This document shows, in pieces, positions 24,268-32,917 of a DNA stretch of 32,917 bases. A program made the translations under genes and the position numbers. A model generated the notes under the pieces. It was given only the letters and a program-made list of their open reading frames with translations. It was not told the DNA's origin and ran no database searches. This DNA comes from Thermoanaerobaculia bacterium (GTDB taxonomy: Bacteria > Bacteroidota > Bacteroidia > Chitinophagales > Saprospiraceae). The stretch covers positions 1 to 32,917 of the forward strand of contig JAKLJF010000001.1 of NCBI GenBank assembly GCA_023151335.1, given 5' to 3'. Every line of letters starts with the position of its first letter. Within the stretch, counting starts at the first letter, position 1.

Positions 24268-27200
24268 TCATGGTACGCTTTGCAGCACTAATTTGCGACT
24301 GAGGCTTCCGGTTTCCGTTTGCAAACGCGCCACATATACGCCCGAACCGAGCCAGCTGCCGCTGTCGGAGCGGCCGTTCCACCGGAGCGTGTTAACGCCG
24401 GCGACAGCCGACACCTGCCGGCGCATTACCGCACGCCCCTGTGCGTCGGAGATCGTAAGCGTTACGGCCTGTGCCACCGGCAAGCGGAAACGCAGCGCCG
24501 TTTCGCGGTGGAACGGATTGGGTTGCGCTTCGAAGGACAGGGCTTGGGCGGTGTGCTCTTCCGCACCGGTGGTTTGCCGTTCAAAGGGTACCGGCGTTTC
24601 TATACTTCCCTGGTGTTGGTTGGGCGAGAAGTACATCGTTTCCGGCAATTCGTATACCGTACCGGTATCGTCGTCATAAAACTTAAAGTGCAGCAACTCG
24701 CCCGCCGTATTGGCATAGGTCGTCAGGAAAAACAGGTGTGCGTCAATCGGTTCGATATAAATGGCCGGCGCCGTACCGCGCACCCCGGCACCCACAAAAG
24801 CGCCCAATTCCATATTGCTCGTGGTAACATTGGCGCCATTAGCGCGGATCATACCAATGAGCGTACTGCTGTGTTCAAATTGTGCCGGATCGACGTTCCA
24901 GTAAGTGACAGCCGGCGCTTCGGTCCCGCCCCGCGCCCGCGCCGGTTTTCCGCCAAACGGAGCGGGCGGCGGCGGATAAGTAAGGGTTCCGGCCTGCGCC
25001 AGTTTGATCTGGTAGCCATTCGGCGGCGACAGGTACTGCAAATTGCCTACCCAGCCCGATGAAGGATTGATAAACTGGGCGAAAGCATACTGACTCTTCA
25101 CAATATCGCCGGTTTGGGCAGGAAGCGAGATCAGCGCCTCGTTTACGGGCAAGGAATAATTGGGGATGTAACCGATCCAGTTCCAGCCGGGTACCAGCGG
25201 TATGCTGGTCGTCTGCGGGTCGATGGGCGTACCCTGCATACGCAACGTGTCGGGCACGTCGGCCCGGTAAATGTACATCGTGGTGTTGCTCAGGTTCGAC
25301 AGACTGCCAAACCAGCCGCCGATGTACTGTGAAAAAGGCCCCTGGCTTTTGATCAGGTCGTTTTGCGGGTGTTTCAGCGAGGCCAGCGCCGAATCCAGGC
25401 TGTTGTTGGAGAAAGCCAGGTTGAACGATAACCAGTTCCAGCCATAACCGATCGGCACCTCGCGCAGAATCTGGCCCGCCGTGTGTACCAACTGAGGGTT
25501 GGTGGGTATGCCGATCAGGTTGTCGGGTTCGAAATTAAAGGATTCCACTACCGATCCGTAGCGCTGGCAGGCAGAAGCGTCCCACACTTCGATGCGTATC
25601 GGCTGGTTTACGTCTCCAGGGTTGCCATGCACCGTCAGGTAGGCCAGCCACTCGTTCACCTGCGGCACATACTGCACATGGGCCACGCCCCGCAGTTCAT
25701 CGCCGATAAAAGCCGCTACCAGATCCTCCGGGTCGGTGGAAAACGCGCCCTCGATGTCGACCTTGATTACCATGCCCATCGTGTTTTCGAACTGCGACAG
25801 GCCGGCGGGATTGTAAGGCGGCCGGCAAACCACGCGCACGCCCAGGGGGAGCGGTTCGTCGCCACCCATAAAGAAGGGATTTTGCCCGATCTCGGTGTGC
25901 AGCACAATCGAGTCCGACCAATGGCCGAAAGCCAGATCGGGCATGACATGGAAGTTGATCTCCCGGGTTTCATTGGGCGCCAGGGTTCCCTGGTTGGGTA
26001 CTACCTGCACCCAGGCGGGCATGTCGAGTATTTTGAAGGGCACGGGGTAGCCGCCCCGGTTATGAATGCGGGCAACGCCTGTTTTGGGCTCGTCCTCAAA
26101 TTTGGTAATACCCAGGCTGTCGGTCAGCCAGGCCAGCTCGTTGCGGTCCACATAGAATTCCCATTCCAGGTAACTCCGTTTGTTGCCCGCCTTGTCCTCA
26201 ATATCGTGCAGTTCGGCGCGGAGAATGCGGTTTTCATAAAACTCGTTCTGGAAAGTGGGGTCAATGACGATCTTGTTTTCATAACAGGTGACGTTTATGT
26301 CGATGAGTTGCCCGCCCGTCGCCTCGTACAATCCCACGTTGTTGGGTTGAGTGAGGTCGGCGGGGATCAGTTTGTCGCAGTTGATCTGTTTGTTAAACGT
26401 GAAGGAAATCTCATCCCCAACCTGGTACACGCCGTCAGAGGGTTGCGGAACGCCCACGAGGCCGGGCGGTTCGCGTTCGATACGCCCCCTGATGATCTGC
26501 GAATAGCCGGGCTTGTCGGCGGCATCGCCGGAGCAAATAGCTACGGCGCGGATCTCATAGGGGCCGTCGGCCAGGCCGGCCGTTTCCCAGAAAAACTGCG
26601 TGAAGTTGTCGCCCAGGTCGGCTTTCAGGATGTCGGATTGCGGCGTGATATTGATCCAGGCCCCGTCGCCGTCGGAGCGGCGGTACTGTACCCGGACGCG
26701 CTCGAAAAACGGTTCGTTTTTGTCGTATCCCGACACCGTGATGCGCTTCAGGCTGTTGTCGGTGGCCAACTGCACCCAGCCTTCCTCGGGCACATTGATG
26801 GCTACCTCGCTGCAGGGGCGGATGAAATGCACGCCCAGATAAAGCGGCGAGTAGAAGTTCAGGTTATAGTCCACGCCAAGGCCAAGGGCGTAGTTGCGCT
26901 CCACCTCGCATTCCGAATGCAGCGCTACCACCAGGCTGTCGTAGTCGTACTCGATCGGACCGCGCTCGATGGTGATGGTTATAGGCACCGACTCGCCGTA
27001 CGGGACAATGTATTTCTGGGGCTGATCCAGCACGCCGCCGTTGAGTTTGATGACAGCGCCGTGCGGATTGTAGGCCGGAATGGCGGAAAAGACGTAGGGC
27101 CAATCTTCATTGGTGGATCCGCTGTTTCCGAGCAGCAGCTGAAACGTCGCCGTTTCGTTGGCCGGCACATTCGTGGCTACGAACGAATTGCCGGGCGCCA

Positions 27201-30200
27201 GCTGAAGGTTCACGCCCTCGCGGTTGGCCGTACCTTCCTCCCAGGGACAGGACGACTGGCCGGCCTTGATCCGGAATACGGGGGTTTTGTACACGGAGTC
27301 CATCGCAACGTCCACCGTGTACGCATCACCGGGATCGTCGTCGGACAACACGTAGCCCGTGGTAATGCCCCTCGAAGTCCCGGCAGTGGAGTCGGACAGG
27401 GTCTGACTGGTGGCCGCCACAAAATTGATTTTGCCCACTACCCCGGATTCGTTGAACTCGTAACCGAAATGCGTTTCGGCGCTTTCGGTGCTGTTCAGCA
27501 TTTCCTGCAACTGGGCGGTGGTGGTGGTATCGCTCGTTTCGGAATACTCGTACTGCACATTGGCGTCGAAGGAAATATTGCGCACGAATTTCGCCTTCTC
27601 CTTCAGGCCCGCGTTGCGGTCGATGATAGCCTGCCAGCGTGTCAGCGATTCAGCCGACTGTGCCCTGACGGCGCTGTCCACCGCCGGGTCGTTGGCCAGG
27701 GCGTCGAGGTATCGCATCACGTTGTTGATGAGGTGGTACTCCGAATACATGAACACCGACGGGAAAGTGCCGGGTTCGATGTTCAACACCTGCGTTACCC
27801 CGGGTGTGCAGGTGTTTTCGTCAAAGGCAACCAAGTCGGCAAAGCCGAAAATGAGGTTGATCCCTTCGCCCACGTAAATATCGGCCCCCTGGGCGCCGCC
27901 CACGAGCAGGTCGCCGTCGTTGGTGCTGAATTTTTCGCTCACGCTCATGCAGGTCTGAAACGTGGAATCGGATACTTTTTGATAGGTGACCTGAAACTCG
28001 GCGCCGATATCGAAAATAGGGCCGGCATTGATGATCTGGCCGGTGCCTGTAATGGGGAAAATAGTCACCACATTCACGTTGCCGCCCAGGTGAAATTCCG
28101 TACCGCCGCCGGCGCCGGTTTCATACTCCAGCGCGACGCGGTAGGTTTTGCAGACACTGGTGTTTTTCTCCAGGTATGCCGAACTACCGTCGCCCGGCGG
28201 GTCGCGCAGGATCAGGCTGGGAATTTCGGGCAGCGTGGTAGTGAACGTGTTCGCCTTGTTCCGGATACCTGTTACCACGGCTTGTTTGGTCAGGCTGCCT
28301 TCGCGCCCGGCCACCGAGGCGCCCAGGATTTGCAGCGTTTTCAAGTGCGGCGGCGATGGGTTGGGCGTTCCGACGACGAATTTGTACGTCAGTTGTCCGC
28401 CGCTCATAGTCGTGTCCAGCACTTCGTCGGAAAAACCGTTGATCATACGGAAGCTGGCCGTATCGAGATAACATACGCCATCGTCGGATGGTGTTGCCAC
28501 GTATTGTTCTTTCAATTTCAGATTAAGGGTCACCGTCTGGCCTTTTTCCAGGACAATGGCCTCCGGGCTGCAGCCGGACACGGGATCGAGCCCGCTGACG
28601 ATTTCCACCTGCGGTGGGGCAAAATAAATAAAATCGACGGTCGTATCGCTGGCCGTGAGGTTTACCGTTGAACCTCCCAGCACCTGAAAGGCGGCTTTCA
28701 CGTCGGGGTCCGAGTGTTCCACGACAGCTACCGTCAGGCTTTCCAGCGGGGGCAATTCCCCGAATTCGTATATCCCCTCCTGATTGTCAATGGTGATCTG
28801 CCGTTCCAAACAGCCGTCGGCCGAGCGCACTTTGACGATGCACACCGTGCCCGAGCCGGTACCCGCCGGCGCCTCGATGACCGATTTTTTACACAAACCG
28901 CCGGCTACCTGCCCTTTCACCTTCCGGGTGGTGACATCGTTGAACAAAATGCCGGCAATAGGACTGGTGACGTTGCTTACCTCCCAGAAAGCGGGCGCAA
29001 AGGCGTGGTCTTCAAAAACAGGGCTCAGCACGGCATTATCGCCGGGGTTGAGGTCTACCACGAATTTACCGGTAGAATCGGTGAAAATTTTGGGATTGAA
29101 AGAGGCCCCGTTGACCAGAATTTCCACTTTCGGGGCAAAACAGTCGGTATTTTTATACCGTACAAAGCCCGTTACGGGCACGGTGGAACGGTCGGTGAAA
29201 TCCACCTGATCCACCGAAGTGATGCTGGGATTCAGGGTGACCTGGCGCGTTACGGGGGAGAACACATGCGGTTCCGTTTTCTGCCGGGCGGTGAAGGGCG
29301 TCCAGTCGGCGCCGAAGCCCGTCCCATAGGCCAGCAGCAGGGAGCCGCTGTTGTGGAGGCGGTTGCCGCTGCCTTCGTCGAGGGCAAAATAGGCGCGCAA
29401 CCCCTTCTCCTGCATATCGCGCGGATTTTGATAATGGCTCAGAATGGTAGCAGCGCCGAGGGTGGTATCGTAAACTGCGATTTCGTCGATCAGCCCGCCA
29501 AAGTTATCCACGGTAGCCATGCCGCTCGGACGGGCGCCGAGCATCCACAACTGGGTGCTGTCCGACCAGTTGCCGCTGATATTGCTGTAAGTCTTGCTGC
29601 CGAGCAAGATGCCGTTTTTATACGCAGTTACGGTGCGGCTGGTTCCACTGCTGTCGATGGTGAAGGCGAGGTGTTGATAGCCCATGCCAAGGGCCCCAAA
29701 GTTTTGCTGCTGCCCGTTGAGGTAAAAGCTGATGTTGCTGGTGTTGCCGCTGGGGGTCAGCAGCAGGCGGAAATCGTTGGCGCCCCATTTTTTGGACAGT
29801 ACGCACTGGGTGCCGTCCGGGCCGGTGCTGTTGATCCAGAGTTCGATGGCAGCCTTGGGTGTGAGGGAAAAATCGGGCAGGGTGGCATAGTCGCCCTGGT
29901 TGCGCACAAAACGAAGGGCGCGGTACATGTAAAAATCCTTGGACGGATTGGCCAGAAAGGTGGCGCCTGTGCCGTAGCTGACCGATTCGATGCGGTAAAA
30001 ACCGTCTTCGTTCGTACGGCCGGAGGTGCTGACCGGCGGCCGGTCGGCATCGAACGCGGCCCCGCAGAAGTACAGTTTGGTTCGCTTGATGAGGTCGAAA
30101 GACTTTGTTCCCTGTTCTTCATCCAATTTCCAATAGTACTTCAGGCCTGGGGTGAGGGAGGAGGCCGTGCCCATCATCACTTCGCCGAGATCGATCTCGT

Positions 30201-31278
30201 CGAGGCGGCGATGGTACAGGCGCAGTTCATCGATCAGGCCGCTCCAACCGGAATATCCGGTGCGGCTGCCGATACGCAATTCGCCGGCTGAGGGCGGTAC
30301 CGAGGGAATGGTGGCAATGGACGCCAGGGCGCCGTCGATATACAGACGGCCTTTGCCATCCGCATCTATCGAAAGGGCTACGTTGTGCCAGCCGTTTTTG
30401 GTGCTGTCGGGGAACTGGCCGGAGAGCCACGCGGCGCTGTTGTAGGTTTGCGCAACCTCGATGCCTTCATGGCCGCCGGCGCTGGCGATGGGCCGGATAA
30501 AAAAGGGGAAAGGCGACAAATCCATCAGGCCGGCATTCGCGGCGGCCGAGTTGGTTTTTACCCAGAACGTGAGCGTCCATTCGCCGTTTGCGGCGGGTAA
30601 AATGCTGACCGTATCGCTGAAAAAAGCGCCGTCCCCGGCGTCGAATTTTAATGAAAAACCCTGCATCGGCGTCAGCGTTACAAGCGCGTCGGGCACGGGG
30701 CTGCCATTGACGGTTTCTACCTGACCGGTCACCACCCCGTTGGGTACCTGAAAGCCGAGGGCCTTACCGGCCGGGCCTTCGCCGTAGAGATTAATGCCCC
30801 GGACTTCATAATTGTAGGGTCTGCCGGCGATCACATTGAAATCATTGAAATTACGGATATTATTGGCTACTGTGGCCAAAAACACGCCGTCGCGGTACAG
30901 GTTGAAACCGCCCGTGGGGTTAGGGCCCAGCGGATTGAGTACCCAGGAAATCTGAATGCGGTCGAGCAAATCGCCCTGTGTAGCCGTCACGATCGGCGCG
31001 AAGGGGGGAATGAGTATCTGTCCGTAAGACCCGAATGCCATGTCATTTTCAGGCGTCGTAACCGGCCCCACGAGCATTTGCCCGACTATCAGATCGGTGC
31101 GGCGCGAAGAGTTGCGCACATCGATGCCGGAACCGTAATTGAAAAACACCTGCCCGGGGCGGATGGAAAAGACGCCGGCAGGACTGCAAGCGGGGTCGGA
31201 TTGGCCGGAAACGCCCGCCGGCGATCCGGTAAAAATCCACGATAACGCCAAAAGCCGGATAAAACGAAGATATTGCAT
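24268..31278 (-). CDS. Giant secreted LamG/FN3 multidomain protein with T9SS sorting domain
   Basis: 2336 residues from the ATG at 31278; the frame opens at a TTG three codons earlier. The signal peptide is MQYLRFIRLLALSWIFTGSP and following. Order: FN3-like (about 86-180; YNYEVRGINLYGEGPAG), LamG/concanavalin-like (about 206-363; WTLTFWVKTNSA, LYIDGALASI, GLIDELRLYHR), a second LamG (about 450-600; GLIDEIAVYD), a carboxypeptidase-regulatory-like domain (about 686-763), a long unrecognised region (about 900-1350), a Big_5-type domain (about 1606-1716; ISFTFNKQINCDKLIP), beta modules with AAFIGDELRGVA and LGAFVGAGVRGTA, a duplicated GWNW module, and a type A sorting domain (QPNPFHRETALRFRLP to SRKLVLQ). 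LamG domains suggest glycan or protein binding at the surface. It starts 63 bp after a DUF1566 gene. Confidence 0.9.
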   Translation of the reverse strand: MQYLRFIRLLALSWIFTGSPAGVSGQSDPACSPAGVFSIRPGQVFFNYGSGIDVRNSSRRTDLIVGQMLVGPVTTPENDMAFGSYGQILIPPFAPIVTATQGDLLDRIQISWVLNPLGPNPTGGFNLYRDGVFLATVANNIRNFNDFNVIAGRPYNYEVRGINLYGEGPAGKALGFQVPNGVVTGQVETVNGSPVPDALVTLTPMQGFSLKFDAGDGAFFSDTVSILPAANGEWTLTFWVKTNSAAANAGLMDLSPFPFFIRPIASAGGHEGIEVAQTYNSAAWLSGQFPDSTKNGWHNVALSIDADGKGRLYIDGALASIATIPSVPPSAGELRIGSRTGYSGWSGLIDELRLYHRRLDEIDLGEVMMGTASSLTPGLKYYWKLDEEQGTKSFDLIKRTKLYFCGAAFDADRPPVSTSGRTNEDGFYRIESVSYGTGATFLANPSKDFYMYRALRFVRNQGDYATLPDFSLTPKAAIELWINSTGPDGTQCVLSKKWGANDFRLLLTPSGNTSNISFYLNGQQQNFGALGMGYQHLAFTIDSSGTSRTVTAYKNGILLGSKTYSNISGNWSDSTQLWMLGARPSGMATVDNFGGLIDEIAVYDTTLGAATILSHYQNPRDMQEKGLRAYFALDEGSGNRLHNSGSLLLAYGTGFGADWTPFTARQKTEPHVFSPVTRQVTLNPSITSVDQVDFTDRSTVPVTGFVRYKNTDCFAPKVEILVNGASFNPKIFTDSTGKFVVDLNPGDNAVLSPVFEDHAFAPAFWEVSNVTSPIAGILFNDVTTRKVKGQVAGGLCKKSVIEAPAGTGSGTVCIVKVRSADGCLERQITIDNQEGIYEFGELPPLESLTVAVVEHSDPDVKAAFQVLGGSTVNLTASDTTVDFIYFAPPQVEIVSGLDPVSGCSPEAIVLEKGQTVTLNLKLKEQYVATPSDDGVCYLDTASFRMINGFSDEVLDTTMSGGQLTYKFVVGTPNPSPPHLKTLQILGASVAGREGSLTKQAVVTGIRNKANTFTTTLPEIPSLILRDPPGDGSSAYLEKNTSVCKTYRVALEYETGAGGGTEFHLGGNVNVVTIFPITGTGQIINAGPIFDIGAEFQVTYQKVSDSTFQTCMSVSEKFSTNDGDLLVGGAQGADIYVGEGINLIFGFADLVAFDENTCTPGVTQVLNIEPGTFPSVFMYSEYHLINNVMRYLDALANDPAVDSAVRAQSAESLTRWQAIIDRNAGLKEKAKFVRNISFDANVQYEYSETSDTTTTAQLQEMLNSTESAETHFGYEFNESGVVGKINFVAATSQTLSDSTAGTSRGITTGYVLSDDDPGDAYTVDVAMDSVYKTPVFRIKAGQSSCPWEEGTANREGVNLQLAPGNSFVATNVPANETATFQLLLGNSGSTNEDWPYVFSAIPAYNPHGAVIKLNGGVLDQPQKYIVPYGESVPITITIERGPIEYDYDSLVVALHSECEVERNYALGLGVDYNLNFYSPLYLGVHFIRPCSEVAINVPEEGWVQLATDNSLKRITVSGYDKNEPFFERVRVQYRRSDGDGAWINITPQSDILKADLGDNFTQFFWETAGLADGPYEIRAVAICSGDAADKPGYSQIIRGRIEREPPGLVGVPQPSDGVYQVGDEISFTFNKQINCDKLIPADLTQPNNVGLYEATGGQLIDINVTCYENKIVIDPTFQNEFYENRILRAELHDIEDKAGNKRSYLEWEFYVDRNELAWLTDSLGITKFEDEPKTGVARIHNRGGYPVPFKILDMPAWVQVVPNQGTLAPNETREINFHVMPDLAFGHWSDSIVLHTEIGQNPFFMGGDEPLPLGVRVVCRPPYNPAGLSQFENTMGMVIKVDIEGAFSTDPEDLVAAFIGDELRGVAHVQYVPQVNEWLAYLTVHGNPGDVNQPIRIEVWDASACQRYGSVVESFNFEPDNLIGIPTNPQLVHTAGQILREVPIGYGWNWLSFNLAFSNNSLDSALASLKHPQNDLIKSQGPFSQYIGGWFGSLSNLSNTTMYIYRADVPDTLRMQGTPIDPQTTSIPLVPGWNWIGYIPNYSLPVNEALISLPAQTGDIVKSQYAFAQFINPSSGWVGNLQYLSPPNGYQIKLAQAGTLTYPPPPAPFGGKPARARGGTEAPAVTYWNVDPAQFEHSSTLIGMIRANGANVTTSNMELGAFVGAGVRGTAPAIYIEPIDAHLFFLTTYANTAGELLHFKFYDDDTGTVYELPETMYFSPNQHQGSIETPVPFERQTTGAEEHTAQALSFEAQPNPFHRETALRFRLPVAQAVTLTISDAQGRAVMRRQVSAVAGVNTLRWNGRSDSGSWLGSGVYVARLQTETGSLSRKLVLQSVP
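24985..25450 (-). repeat. Duplicated GWNW module in the LamG protein
   Basis: Two consecutive segments of about 75 residues share the order GWNW, a serine/leucine-rich helix, DLIKSQ/DIVKSQ, FSQYI/FAQFI, GGWFGSL/SGWVGNL and a closing NTTMYIY/NGYQIKL strand. The likeness is seen in protein but not as an obvious DNA repeat, so the duplication is old. Confidence 0.7.
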
Positions 31279-31341
31279 GAGCGGCAATCAAGTTTGAGAC
31301 AAAAGGAAGGGTTTGCATCGATTCCGGGGCCGGGAGCAGGG

Positions 31342-32448
31342 TCAGAATCTTCGGATCGCCCTGACGCGAAGGCCAATCGTCTTGGCGGTCTGAGTTTGTG
31401 CGCCATTAATAAAACTCTGAGACCAGGCATTAACGGTGCCGGATGAACTGGAGCTCCAGTAATTCGAATTGGCAAAGCCGCCGAGGCCTGCCGCTTTCAG
31501 GTTGTCGTACATCAGGTCGAGTTCGTCCTTATCAGGCAAAAACCAGTCGCTGTAGCCATTCAGCACCAGGTCGTTGCACAGGCGAGCGGCGATGCCCGCC
31601 GTGGAACAGCTGTCCAGAATAGAAAGGGTATTGGCCTGGCCGCAGCCCCTTTTGGTACCATAGGCAAAAGTGACCGGCGTACCGGAGCAACCCCAGGCGG
31701 CACTGGTCGACTGGTCCGATTCCGCGGCGATCAGCCCGTGCTGTCCCTTGGCGTCTACGTAGAAAATGATGCCGCCGCCGTACGACTCACCGATCTGACG
31801 CGTGCTGCCGGTGATATGCTGCCAGCGGGCGCCGTCGTGGTAATAATAGCCTTTCAACTGGTCGGTCTGGTAAACCAGCGTTCCGGTGTCCGGCTGAACC
31901 ACGGCTTTTTTTTGCGCTTCGGTCATGCGTGGAATGAGTATTCCCCTGGTGGTCGATGTCACGTCGAGTATGGCCGAGGTATGGGGGCTGGTGGTACCGA
32001 TACCGACCGCGCCGCCGGAAGAGAACTCGTTGCCTGTACCCAGCAGCGACAACCCGGCCGGGGCAGCCGTCAGACGCGGGCGGGGCATATACTCGGGTCC
32101 GGAGCCGGAGCCGATACTCACGCCGAGGTAATAGGCCTGGTTGAAAGGGGCGTTCAGGGGCGCTCCGGTACCGAGGATCACGTTGTACTTCCCCCCGGTT
32201 ACCTTCACGTCGTTGAACACATCGCTCCAAACCAGGTTGGCAGGCGCCGTGGCGGTGGGGCTGTTCCAAAGTTTGAAACAGATCTGGTAAGTACTGTCAG
32301 GCGCCGCCTGGCCGTTGTCCTGCAAGAGAATTCCTTGCAGGGAGAGGGTCGCATTTTGGGCAAAACCGGCCTGTGAAACGCCTAAAACCACCGTCGTCAT
32401 CACGGACAATAGTGTTCTGCTCATGTGGATAAAGGATGAAAATTGCAT
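31342..32448 (-). CDS. Secreted DUF1566 (Lcl C-terminal-like) protein
   Basis: 368 residues from the ATG at 32448; an internal ATG at 32424 gives a shorter signal peptide and is an equal alternative, while the frame upstream to 32589 lacks signal features. The leader ends VVLGVSQAGFAQ. A domain near 30-130 (QGILLQDNG, YQICFKLWN) resembles those of Bacteroidota tail-fibre-like surface proteins. It is followed by GIGTTSPHTSAILDVTSTTR and GILIPRMTEAQKKAV, standard in that group. The C-terminal DUF1566 domain shows GGGIIFYVDAKGQHGLIAA, NGYSDWFLPDKDELDLMY, YWSSSS and RVRAIRRF. Its function is not established; surface display is likely. No T9SS tail is visible. It lies just upstream of the LamG giant. 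Confidence 0.82.
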   Translation of the reverse strand: MQFSSFIHMSRTLLSVMTTVVLGVSQAGFAQNATLSLQGILLQDNGQAAPDSTYQICFKLWNSPTATAPANLVWSDVFNDVKVTGGKYNVILGTGAPLNAPFNQAYYLGVSIGSGSGPEYMPRPRLTAAPAGLSLLGTGNEFSSGGAVGIGTTSPHTSAILDVTSTTRGILIPRMTEAQKKAVVQPDTGTLVYQTDQLKGYYYHDGARWQHITGSTRQIGESYGGGIIFYVDAKGQHGLIAAESDQSTSAAWGCSGTPVTFAYGTKRGCGQANTLSILDSCSTAGIAARLCNDLVLNGYSDWFLPDKDELDLMYDNLKAAGLGGFANSNYWSSSSSGTVNAWSQSFINGAQTQTAKTIGLRVRAIRRF

Positions 32449-32594
32449 ATCGGGTTGTCGATAAGTTTTGATAATGATCCGCGTGTTGTACATCTTGCCC
32501 CCGCACCGGCACTTGGCTCCGTATGCAGGGGCGGAACAGGTGCGTATGTTATACCGAAATGTCGTATCAGGTTTTACCCCAAAGCACACCCCGC

Positions 32595-32650
32595 CACCGT
32601 CTACCGTCTACCGTCCACCGTCTACCGTCCACCGTCTCCCGTGCACCGTC
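32595..32650 (-). repeat. Heptamer array of eight units abutting a stop codon
   Basis: Plus-strand units in strict 7-bp register: CACCGTC, TACCGTC, TACCGTC, CACCGTC, TACCGTC, CACCGTC, TCCCGTG, CACCGTC. The array ends exactly at the first base before the stop codon (32651-32653) of the minus-strand DUF1566 gene. It is the same layout as the array at tadA but with a different heptamer. Confidence 0.88.
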
Positions 32651-32917
32651 TCAAAAAGCGCGTACCGGCCTTACGCGGTTGTTGGCGCCTTTGTTCATCA
32701 TCGAAGCGGTACCATTGGTGAAATCGATCTGCCACGCCATCTCATTTTCATCTGAGGGTTGGGTGGAACTCCAGTAATTGGCATTTGCAAACGTGGTGAT
32801 GCCCTGTAATTTGAGCACGGTATAAATGAGGTTCAACTCGTCTTTTGAAGGCAGGAACCAGTCGCTGTAACCATCGGCCGACACATATTCAGAGCACACG
32901 TAAGCGGCCCGGTAATC
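32651..32917 (-). CDS. DUF1566 protein, C-terminal part (5' cut by window edge)
   Basis: The last 88 codons of an open frame that runs off the right edge: DYRAAYVCSEYVSADGYSDW, then FLPSKDELNLIYTVLKLQG, ANANYWSSTQ and RVRPVRAF. It is clearly paralogous to the C-terminus of the protein at 31342-32448, with identical YSDWFLP and KDEL motifs. The real start lies outside the window; a GTG at 32899 is internal to the domain and not a credible start. The two paralogues are in tandem on one strand with the heptamer array between them. Confidence 0.85.
   Translation of the reverse strand, partial: DYRAAYVCSEYVSADGYSDWFLPSKDELNLIYTVLKLQGITTFANANYWSSTQPSDENEMAWQIDFTNGTASMMNKGANNRVRPVRAF

Noticed and set aside
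25483..28671. 1062-codon open frame on the plus strand opposite the LamG gene, with similar long ones at 28714-30291 and 22896-24113
   Set aside because: They are antisense to genes with clear signal peptides, domains and sorting tails. Their translations are low-complexity R/G/H/V-rich, as expected from the complement of GC-rich codons.
32595..32650. Heptamer arrays considered as CRISPR
   Set aside because: The repeat unit is only 7 bp with no spacers, and no cas genes are present.
1..32917. tRNA, rRNA or riboswitch genes
   Set aside because: No cloverleaf, rRNA core sequence or known riboswitch pattern was noticed in any intergenic region. A covariance-model search could still find a divergent one.

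Overview
The window looks like chromosome of a Bacteroidota bacterium, most likely in or near the Saprospiraceae. This is inferred from long exported proteins with C-terminal type IX secretion (T9SS) sorting domains, SprB, HYR and PKD-like repeats, dockerin-like modules of the kind common in that group, and several promoter candidates matching the Bacteroidota -7 consensus TAnnTTTG. Most of the sequence is GC-rich. Two stretches are visibly AT-richer: about 90-950 and the IS element at 15663-16853.

Layout. 2-88 is the tail of an exported protein. 192-943 is a small AT-rich islet with a Cys-rich zinc-binding-type protein, a coiled-coil-like protein and a short ORF on the opposite strand downstream of a Uma2-family nuclease gene (949-1530). 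1634-7285 encodes an 1883-residue secreted GH13 alpha-amylase with a long chain of accessory modules. It converges on a CPBP membrane protease gene (7333-8055). 8355-10964 encodes a secreted PKD-like repeat protein with no recognisable sorting domain. It converges on a two-gene unit of a beta-propeller lipoprotein and a 1-Cys peroxiredoxin (12733 down to 11067).

13123-15487 is a two-component pair. The histidine kinase (TPR repeats, HisKA_3, HATPase) overlaps by 26 bp a LuxR-type response regulator that has lost the middle of its receiver domain, including the phospho-acceptor aspartate. Upstream lies an intact IS630-family element (15663-16853) with perfect 18-bp inverted repeats, a TA target duplication and a transposase split by an apparent -1 frameshift on A7. 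The IS sits inside a heptanucleotide tandem array whose register is preserved across the insertion. tadA (16889-17338) ends in that array.

From 32917 down to 17529 the minus strand carries exported proteins: two DUF1566 proteins in tandem (the first cut by the window edge), a 2336-residue LamG/FN3-type protein and a 2163-residue Ig/HYR repeat protein. Both giants have T9SS tails. The 2163-residue gene is bracketed by two inverted copies of an 8-mer-based hairpin repeat.

Together the window describes a surface and secretion-oriented genome segment: polysaccharide degradation, large adhesin-like or matrix proteins, and a TPR-kinase signalling pair. The observations most worth following are the heptamer arrays that abut stop codons, the inverted hairpin pair, the receiver-less response regulator with a repeated motif on both sides of its operon, and a recurrent beta module shared by three of the giant proteins.
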